Shown in pieces: positions 56,521-64,000 of a stretch of DNA of 64,000 nt. Source of the DNA: Culex pipiens pallens (taxonomy: Eukaryota > Arthropoda > Insecta > Diptera > Culicidae); NCBI RefSeq assembly GCF_016801865.2, contig NC_068939.1, forward strand, positions 38,726,747-38,790,746. The letters are read 5' to 3'. How positions within the stretch are numbered: the first letter of the stretch is position 1; every line of letters starts with the position of its first letter. Made by a program: the position numbers and the translations under genes. The notes under the pieces were generated by a model. It did no database searches and was not told where the DNA came from. It saw only the letters and a list, made by a program, of their open reading frames with translations.

Positions 56521-56883
56521 AAAGTTAAAACTTTGAGAAATTTTCAGATATTTTCGAAAAAAAATAATTTCAGAATTAAATCATGCTTTAGTTATGGAAA
56601 GAAAAGGGATTCATATTTCATAGTCCAGACCAAATTAAAAAAAATGAATATTTTTATTGGAACGATCAGCAAATTTTGCAAAAGGTTAACTTTTAAACAT
56701 TGCAAATCGGTACAAAATAATTTTCGAGGTGAAGTCAGTTGAAATTACTTGGCTAATCAAGTGGCATTTAGTAAAACTCACTTTCATCGATTTGAATTCT
56801 TTGTGTTTCAGAAACTAATTGCCCAATTTTCGAAGCCTTTTTTTGTCCGGGGTGATTATACGCCAACTCAAAAATGGTAAAAA
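56521..56883. other. AT-rich stretch, no gene
   Basis: A 69-codon plus frame (56533-56742) is Lys/Phe/Asn-rich low complexity. Nothing else seen. Confidence 0.35.
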
Positions 56884-57200
56884 CCCAAGTAACATTTTAG
56901 GCTTTATCAAAGCTGGCATAACCGCTTAAAAACCTGTTAGTCAAATCCAACATTAAAACCACTTAGTCGTGACAGCCTCCCCAGAACCCCGATAAACCTC
57001 TGTTAAAATCCAAAAGGACCTCCGCAAATGGTTGTCACGGCCTATTTATAAAACCTCCATACGAGTTAAGGCTTTATAATTGAATCTTAACAACCTCCTC
57101 AAAGCATTAATAAAACGTTTGTTAAAACCCAGTCAGGAGTTATGGAAAAATGATATTTCAAACGTCTTGAAACGTCTTATGCCAGACAGGTTTTATTCTG
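56884..57200. mobile_element. CCCAAGTAAC element, partial copy
   Basis: The left end CCCAAGTAACATTTTAGGC resembles the other two copies at the tip only. The interior repeats gttaaaa/ttttaat-type and taaaacct words. No matching right end was found, so it is truncated or a related family. Confidence 0.45.
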
Positions 57201-57239
57201 GCAAAAAATAAGTCTTCGTCTTGCCAATTTTTCTCTAAA

Positions 57240-58290
57240 AAAACCTCAAAATATTTGTTATTACAATATTGGTATCAAGTGATCGCGTTTTTGAAAATAC
57301 TGAAATAATTCGCAAAACTACGTTTTTTCAAAAAAAAAAAAAATACTCAAAATTTCAGTTTTTTGCAATATTGGTATCAAAAGATTGGTATTTTTCATAC
57401 ATTTTAATGTATTAACAATATTTTTTGAAAATACTCAACTTTTTCACAAAACTTAGTATTTTCGAAAAAATATTCAAAGTTTCAGATTTTTACAATATGG
57501 GTATCAAATGATCGAAATTTTTCATACATTTAGATTGTCAAAACAACCTTTTTTGAAAATACTAAAAAAATCACAAAACTATGTACTTTCGCAAAAATAA
57601 CACTCCAAATTTCAGTTCGGAAACAAATGATCGGAATTTTTCATGCATTACGAATGTAGTACATTTTGAAACATAGAAAATTTGACTAATTGTTAGAAAA
57701 TACGTAGTTTTGTGAAAATTGTGAGTATTTTCAATAAAATTGTTAAAATCCCGATAGTTTGATATCCGTATTGTAAAAAACTGAAATTTTGAGTGTTTTT
57801 TTTTTCAAAAATATGTAGTCCTGTGAAAATTTTGAGTGTTTGAAAAAATAATACTTTATTTGCAATCTATTAAAAAATATTAAAAAATCTGAAACTTTGA
57901 GTATTTTTTTTCGAAAATACGTAGTTATGTGATTTTTGTTTTTGTATTTTCATAAAATGTTGTTATTACATTCGAAATGTATAAAAAATTCCATTCATTT
58001 GATGCCCATATTGTGAAAAATGAAATTTCAAGTATTTTTTTTCTTAAATACGTAGTTTTGTAAAAAAATTGAGTTTGTCAAAAAATTGTGATTTTAGAAT
58101 TTATGTAAAATATTAAAATTTTAGCTATTTTCTTCAAAAATACATAGTTTTGTGATTTTTTTAAGTTTTTTCAAAAAAAAATCATTACATTCGAAATGCA
58201 TGAAAAATCTCGATCATTTGATACCCATATTGCAATAACAATAAATTTGAGTGTTTTTTCGAGGACATAGCGTTTTCAAAATACAAGAAA
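57240..58290. repeat. Inverted pair of tandem repeats, period about 100-130 bp
   Basis: Four diverged units in one orientation (landmark tatcaa-tgatcg at 57272, 57373, 57501, ~57620) are followed by inverted units with the complement (tttgatatccgtattg near 57760, tttgatgcccatattg near 57998, tttgatacccatattg near 58217). Each unit also holds aaaaatac-tagttttgtga words. The array folds on itself around ~57660. Confidence 0.75.
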
Positions 58291-58329
58291 ATATGTATTT
58301 TTTTTGAAATTTTTTATATAATTATAAGT

Positions 58330-59063
58330 GCAATCGAAAGCTGACATAATATGAACATAATAAATTTTTGTTTTTGTGTGCTCTGCAATTTTGTAGAACA
58401 TTGTTGCCCTTTAAAAAAATAATTCTACAAAGTTACAAAAAAAAAAAAACGAAATTTTAAAATGAAAAGTTTTGTTATACACTCAACCCCCGGTGGTTGG
58501 TCACTTTTCGCTTGACACATTTTGGTTTGTACCCCGTTGGTTTGACAAAATCAAACTAAAAAGTGACGAACTGTCACTTTTTATACGGTGCTCACGCACA
58601 CTATCAAAACAAACGTTTGGTAGTGTGTGTGAACTCCGTGTAAAAGGGGTGTCAAACTAAAAAGTGACCCCATCAGTTTGACACTCAGTGATTTTCAAAC
58701 TATCAGGGTTTGAGTGTAAATGAAAAAAAATACCCTTGTGTGTTATTTCAGATTCGAAAAGTAAATTAAATTTCTCATAAAATGATATATATCACGGTTT
58801 TTGACAGTAGAGTAACGGGAATTGCAGCGGTTTCAAAACTATTTTTATTATTTCATGATGAAACATATGTTTTTCCAGAATTATGAGTACGCCATAAAAT
58901 CGTGCGTCCAATTATACACATAAGTCCCTTTGAACACCAAATTTCTATCCCTTCACGGTTTCCTAGCTACAAATCACTGAAAAACGTGTTTTAGTAAAAA
59001 TCCAGAAAAATGAAAGGGGTCGTACCACTCCACCGATTTCGTGTGAGTTGGTTGAGAATTAAC
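58330..59063. mobile_element. Foldback element F2, right arm only
   Basis: Words tgtagaacattgttgcc, aatgaaaagttttgtta, gagtaacggga, gagtacgccataaaatcg and ggggtcgtacca in F2 order, ending GAGAATTAACC. Interrupted by the MITE at 58480-58716. Confidence 0.75.
58480..58716. mobile_element. MITE (CACTCAACCCCCGG family), copy 2
   Basis: Ends CACTCAACCCCC and GGGTTTGAGTG are inverted with a one-base gap. TA (58478-58479, 58717-58718) flanks both sides, and the F2 copy at 51120 gives the empty site ttttgttctaaatg. TA duplication and CACT ends fit a Tc1/mariner-type MITE. 237 bp, non-coding (a 62-codon frame is incidental). Confidence 0.85.
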
Positions 59064-59229
59064 CTTTAATAATTACTCATATTCATGTCATGTGCCAAAA
59101 CAAGATTTTCCAGCATTACACAGCTCAGAAAATGTTCCTTAAAATATACAAATAAATAAAAAATTAAAAAATACATATTTTAGTAATTGAACTTTTAGTA
59201 AGGCTGGTACAAATATTTTTAAAAGTTTT

Positions 59230-59530
59230 TGTCACGGCAAAAAAAATATTTTTACAATAAACTTCAAAATTTCAATGAAAATTCAAGTGCGACCAGCTGA
59301 AATCAAATTAAAATACATTCTCCTGCGTTTAAAATAATTTTTAGCATGTTTGGGTTTATTAAAAAATCTTAAGATTTTTTGAAAATTTTCGATGCAAAAT
59401 CTTTTTTTTCGATTCAATTTTTGTTTTTGTCAGATCTTAGATTTTTTGAAAACTAATGATTGCAAAACAACTGAACTAGTGTAAAATGCATTTTAAAACA
59501 CTTTTTTCATTTAAATGTGAAGACTATGGC
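59230..59530. repeat. Dispersed repeat, inverted partner of 61220-61475
   Basis: Shares ttgcaaaacaactgaac-agtg, gcattttaaaacac, cgtttaaaataatttttag and ttcaaaatttcaatg-aaatt in reverse order with 61220-61475. Confidence 0.65.
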
Positions 59531-59566
59531 TTGTTATTTAAATTTTTATATTTTTTTATTTTTTTG

Positions 59567-59581
59567 CCCCCCCCCCCCCCC
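59567..59581. repeat. Poly-C run of about 15
   Basis: A homopolymer C run followed by ttggcctcggcctgggccgagg, itself a GC hairpin. Length is unreliable in sequencing. Confidence 0.9.
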
Positions 59582-59719
59582 TTGGCCTCGGCCTGGGCCG
59601 AGGGACAAAAACTTTTTTAAATATTTGCATCGGCCTAATATAAACTTAAATAAAAAAAAAATCGGAGTCTTCTTAAAGCAGTCATTTTTTCATCGAAAGT
59701 ACCTCACCGATCCAAGAAG

Positions 59720-60655
59720 TCCCGCGCTTAATTATTAAATGAACAAAGCACATTCTCTAATGGTTACCAACATTTTTCTTCTTTCATCCTTTTTTTTCCA
59801 TCAGTCAAATCCTGGAATGCAAAACAGAGAAAAAAGTTGTTTTCCGTACACTTTTTAGCCGCTGCAATTCGCTCCTGTTGGTGAAACTTTTTCCTTCACA
59901 GCTTTAGAATCGGGAATTTTTTTTTCTCTGTGTTTCATTTTTCTACAGTCTTCCACTGATTTTTTTTCCAAGCGTGGTGCAAACAAAAAGTTTCCCGGAA
60001 TGTTTACGCGGGGAAAAAAAATGAGGGAAACCCCGGGAATGAATGAAGTATTTGTCGGAATTGGAACAACAAAAAATACATTCAGCGGTTAATGGTGTTG
60101 CCGTTGAATAACAACAATTATGAAGTGGTTTGGTGCGAAAAATGCCAAACACAAAACCGCACCAAATTGGCTCCCATGACACATTCCGTGAGCCGCCCGG
60201 TAGGTAATAAACAAACAAACAATTCCTTCGTCCTTAACACCACCATCCCACCCCACATTCCGTCAGTTTTTACTGCGTCAATTTGGCGGTGTGTTGTAAA
60301 CGCGAGGAGGCGTTATTAAAAATAAATTATGATTCACTAATGCTAGCCGAAGCCGGGAAACGGTTTTCCAAACTCTCACACGCCCACAAAACACACACAC
60401 ACACATGTGAGAGCTCTTACAATGTGCTCTGAAAATAGCAGCCCAGCCCAAAAGCTCTACGGGTTTATTGGTGTGTCTTGTTGTTGCTTCGGAACTGCCA
60501 GGAAAAACAAACAAACAAACAAAAAAACGCTTTGGGAAAAACCAACCATAATACCACTTTGGCCGTCACGTTTCGCAGCCTAGGGTGCGGCCTCGGTTCT
60601 AGGTTTTCAACGTGAAAATCTAGGGTGGAGGGTGCTATTGTTGTCTAATTTTGAC
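59720..60655. other. Unique GC-richer island, no gene
   Basis: Frames at 59943-60218 (minus) and 60092-60319 (plus) overlap and show no domain. There is a short (CA)n near 60390 and a (CAAA)n run near 60508. Nothing else supported. Confidence 0.4.
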
Positions 60656-60663
60656 TAATATAT

Positions 60664-60960
60664 GGGATATTCTCCGCTGCCTCTAACAGTAGTTGCCCCG
60701 ACCCTTCAATTTGCGTGAAACTTTGTCGTTCAGGGGTAATTTTGGTCTCTGATCACGAATCCGCGGACCAGTGTTCGTTATCTCGTGAGGGAGGACCCCT
60801 TCAATTTTGGAACATGCGAAAAAATACGTGTTTTTCAATCATTTGCAGCCTGAAAATGGTGATGATCTGGAAATTTGGTGTCAAGCGGACTTTTTGTAAA
60901 ATTGGACACCTCATTTGGTACTCAGAATTTGGAAAAAAAAAAGTTTTTTTCAACGATAAA
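60664..60960. mobile_element. Foldback element F2, left arm fragment
   Basis: Begins GGGATATTCTCCGC, then agttgccccgaccc, caatttgcgtgaaactttgtc, ctctgatcacgaatccgcgg and gaacatgcgaaaaaata, all in F2 left-arm order. Truncated on the right. Confidence 0.75.
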
Positions 60961-60984
60961 AAAAAGGAATAATTGTAGCACTAC

Positions 60985-61200
60985 TGTCATTTTTTCTTAT
61001 TTCAACTGTACACACTTAGATTTTTACTGAAAGTTTTTTAACTGTTTTTGCAATTTTTAACTGCTAAACTGTTCGGTAAACTGAAAATTACCGAATTCGG
61101 TAATGAAGTTCGTTATTCCGATATTCGGTAAAATTTTGTTCATTTTGACAGATGGTTTACCGATTCAAACTTTACTTTACATAAAATTTTTATATAATTT
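60985..61200. repeat. Small palindromic repeat with ttaccgaattcggtaa
   Basis: A perfect palindrome attaccgaattcggtaat is surrounded by further ttcggtaaa and tttaccga words. Probably a small MITE; boundaries not found. Confidence 0.5.
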
Positions 61201-61219
61201 TTTTTAAAAGCATGCCCAT

Positions 61220-61475
61220 AGTCTCAACATTTGAATGCAAAAAGAATTTTAAAACGCATTTTGCACTGGTTCAGTTGTTTTGCAATCATTAGTTTTCAGA
61301 TAAAGTAAGATTAGACGAAAACAAAAAAAAAAACAGCGATTTTTTTTCAAAAATTCAAGTTGTTTAAATCAACCCAAACATTCTAAAAATTATTTTAAAC
61401 GCAGGGGGATGCATTTTAAATCAATTTCAGTTGATTGCACTTAAATTTCCATTGAAATTTTGAAGTTTAAAAAAA
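61220..61475. repeat. Dispersed repeat, inverted partner of 59230-59530
   Basis: See 59230-59530. The copies lie about 1.9 kb apart in opposite orientation. Confidence 0.65.
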
Positions 61476-62187
61476 ACTTCCTCCTGATTTTTCGGGGCAA
61501 CTTTGAAGGGGGGGTCGGGGGGTCCATTCAATGTAACAATAAAAAAATTCAAAATATATGCTGAAAAGTTCTACTATGACTCGTAAAAAGTCATCTTTTT
61601 GCAACTTGTTGCATACACTACTATATTGTTTTCTGTTCTGATTTTGAATTAAAATCTTGAAGATTTCGTTACAGATAAAATCATTTTTGCCTATTGATTT
61701 TTAATTTAGTTTTTGAAAAGTGAGATGAAAATCTTAAAAATATTTTTACTGAGCAAAATGCCATAAAAAATTATTTGAATTGTTAGATTGTTTTGTTAAT
61801 TTTTAGATAGTTTTGTTAAATTTGGCTTTGATGTGAAATTCAATAAAAAATAAAATAGTTGCAAATCAGTGAAAACTGTTTAGCTATATTAGTCAAATAT
61901 AAAAAATGCAGCTCAATAAATGTCAATGCATGCCCTACAATTTGGTTTCAAAATATAAAAATAGAGCCCATCCATACACCAAGAGGATTTTGTTTTGAAA
62001 TTAGTAAAAGTTTTTTTTTGCGTCACGTTCAAATGGCATAAAAAGTAGTTTCTGTATGTTTAACATAAGATTGTCAAAGTTATTTTAACATTTTTTCACG
62101 TTCCGCAAAATTTCCGTCAAATTTGGTGTTTTGAAATAAGGGTCCCCGTGAAATTTGCATTTTTTGAGCGTGAAATAGAAGAATATA
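61476..62187. other. AT-rich stretch, no gene
   Basis: 61555-61625 contains tgctgaaaagttctact and tgcaacttgttgcat, fragments of the hairpin families at 7700-8300. The rest is featureless. Confidence 0.4.
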
Positions 62188-63348
62188 CCCAAGTAACCGC
62201 GAGGCACTAAATAGCGGCATTAAATCAGCATTATATTGGCATTTAATACCAGCAAATAATGCTTCAAAACATTAAATCAGCACTTTTCCCTTGAGAAATA
62301 TTTCAAGTGGCGCACAGTGATGCCGTTTTAATGCCTCACCGAAAGCTCGAACAAAAAAAACTGCTTTATCGACGTCAAGGCTGGGGAAAAAAAAGGACAG
62401 CTAGCTGCTCCACACACTTGGTGGTGGGCCTCCTTTGTTTTTTTTCTCCTGTTGCGTTTCATGTGTGAGTGTGACACTTTGATGTTATTTTTGCATTTTT
62501 CTCGTCGATCTCCAGGATGCGCGCCAGCCAACTGATGTATTCTGAAATTAGTGTTTGTTTTGAAAGTTTTAATCGATGTGGTTGATGCATCGAACATTAA
62601 GGAAGACTTTCTTTCTGCTGTTTCGAGTTTCTGGTTCATGAGAAAAACCCGTTGTCATTTTGTTGGACGAAAATTATTGACGAGTCACTCAGCAAATTGC
62701 GGCCATCCAGTCAAGTACAGTACAATCAATTACGGAAGGCTTGGGGTTAATAGGGACAAGTAATGGCTAACGGCTAACGTAAACTGTTTTTCCGAGGAGT
62801 GCTTGGTCCACGGTTGGCAAAATTTCACAAAGTGTATCAGACTTCCGGAAAGCAGCTTTTTGCTTGCGAGAAAAGTCATTCAATTTACCAGAGAACTTTT
62901 GATAATGTCCTTTGTGCTATGGGCATATATTTTGAAAAATTCGGCTTAATTATAGGCTGCAGTTTTCCACAAAAAAAAAAAAAACAAAAAAAACACTTCA
63001 GTCAGCGGGAATTGAACCCAGTTTACACAAAAATAAAACTGTTGCACACTGGGGGAAATGCGCCTTAGCCCGCACGCTTATTGGAACAGTATAACGGGAG
63101 AAGGATAAAAGTCAATAAGAGCGTGACTGGCTGAAATGTTTCCCGTATGGATGGGTTACTTTGTTGATAAACATCAAATGCTTTGAAGCACATTTTCAAG
63201 GTCGTAAATGGTGATTTAATGCCAGTTGTAATGCTGCAAAGTTTTGGTACTTTGAGGCATTCGCAAAGCTTATTTACTACTTCAAAGCATTCGAGTGCTG
63301 ATTTAGTACTGAATAAATACTTTAATTTAGTGCTTGTGGTTACTTGGG
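62188..63348. mobile_element. 1,161-bp element with CCCAAGTAACC ends, copy 2
   Basis: Ends CCCAAGTAACC and GGTTACTTGGG, flanked by TA on both sides (62186-62187, 63349-63350). Both ends are lined with words such as ggcattaaatcagca, gcactaaat and tttaatgcc in both orientations, a dense subterminal repeat. The interior is less AT-rich: a 103-codon minus frame (62328-62639) and a 70-codon plus frame (62551-62763) overlap and match no family I know. A tRNA-like segment is at 62995-63085. Confidence 0.78.
62995..63085 (-). repeat. Degraded tRNA-like segment
   Basis: On the minus strand gtgcgggctaaggcgc resembles an A-box region and gggttcaattcccgc contains a B box. The anticodon arm region is A/T-rich and does not pair well, so it is a SINE fragment or tRNA pseudogene rather than a working tRNA. 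Confidence 0.4.
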
Positions 63349-63613
63349 TAGTTTGAAAACATTACAGAGTAACTTTTGCTTACAAGTTATAGTTTGAAAT
63401 ATTTTGAATTGCATTAAGCAACAGGGTTACTGAACAATTTCTGTACTATTCTAAGATGGATTTTTATTATTTTTAAAATTATCATTTCAGTAGCTGAAAC
63501 AATAGAAATGAAATTGTATGTTCATGAAAAAATCCTATTTTTACGTGGTCAAAAAATTTAAAAAAATGTTAAATGCCGGAAAAGCCAAAAAAAGAAAAAA
63601 AATGTTATATAAT

Positions 63614-64000
63614 CCCGAGCAGGTGGTAATAAATCAAAAAGTTCAAGTACTGTTATTTGCAGAGGGTTAAGAACTGGTTATTTGAACACCTAGTTGTTGT
63701 AACAGCACAAACTGATAACGGGACCATCGACAAACACTTGACATTTGGACGCTTTTTTTGACACTTTTTTGGAAATCTCATGAAAATGAGCTTAAAACAT
63801 CGATGATCTGACAACCCTATCAAAAGTTATTGACACTTAAGTGTTATTTACACACTTTTTGGAGGCCGGATTTCAGATATTGTGACAGAAATATTCTCTG
63901 AATCTTCCATGAGAACTATCGTTGAATAGGTGTTTTATCAGACCTTGCCGTTGAGCCAGAAATATTGAAGGACTGCGAACCCTATCAAAAGAAATGAGTA
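63614..64000. mobile_element. Start of a hairpin-MITE relative, runs off the window
   Basis: Begins CCCGAGCAGGTGGTAATAA, like the left end of the 18473, 25209 and 48859 copies, but the interior (agttcaagtactgttatttg, caaaaagttattgacac) differs. So it is a related but distinct family. The right end is not in the window. Confidence 0.5.

Overview
The window looks like non-coding, repeat-dominated DNA of a dipteran, most likely a mosquito (Culex-like is my best guess from remembered repeat families; I could not search). It is AT-rich and packed with foldback elements, MITEs, tRNA-derived SINEs and DNA transposons nested in one another. Long arrays of 8-bp units are present, and the few credible genes have introns of about 61 bp. 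Nothing bacterial (operons, ribosome binding sites, CRISPR) is seen.

Layout. 1-6408: right part of a DNA transposon (terminal CCGTAACAACCCTG) carrying a ~5.6 kb array of the octamer TTCTTAAA. 6409-10775: hairpin repeats, a 423-bp MITE and one foldback F1 copy. 10776-18131: GC-richer, probably single-copy islands separated by MITEs. 18132-24611: an F1 foldback that has received a hairpin MITE, a SINE-like insert and a complete 4.43-kb transposon; that transposon is a second copy of the one at the window start, again with a TTCTTAAA array, and holds a further 2.05-kb inverted-repeat element. 24612-36057: more foldback copies, paired hairpin MITEs and unique islands. 36058-37870: a 1.8-kb TACAAAAA array. 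37937-38573 (minus): the one clear host-type gene, a two-exon secreted DUF1091-family protein. 39301-39337: a candidate zero-length-exon (recursive) splice site on the plus strand, which fits the idea that much of the window is one very long intron. 41156-51578: the most elaborate nest. A hAT element of 6,880 bp (41963-48842) has a perfect 8-bp target duplication and contains the last exon of a hAT transposase. It sits inside an older element with CAGGGTGG-type ends and carries several younger insertions. 51852-52841: a 990-bp element with CCCAAGTAACC ends that contains a small intron-bearing candidate gene of 56 codons. 52842-64000: unique islands, inverted tandem repeats and partial foldback copies.

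The coding content is very small: the DUF1091 gene, the hAT transposase exon, the 56-residue candidate, and one weak 125-codon frame. The 8-bp arrays give very long open frames that are artefacts. The main interest is insertion history: several target duplications and empty-site comparisons can be read directly, and an octamer satellite is carried inside a transposon and differs about six-fold in length between its two copies here.
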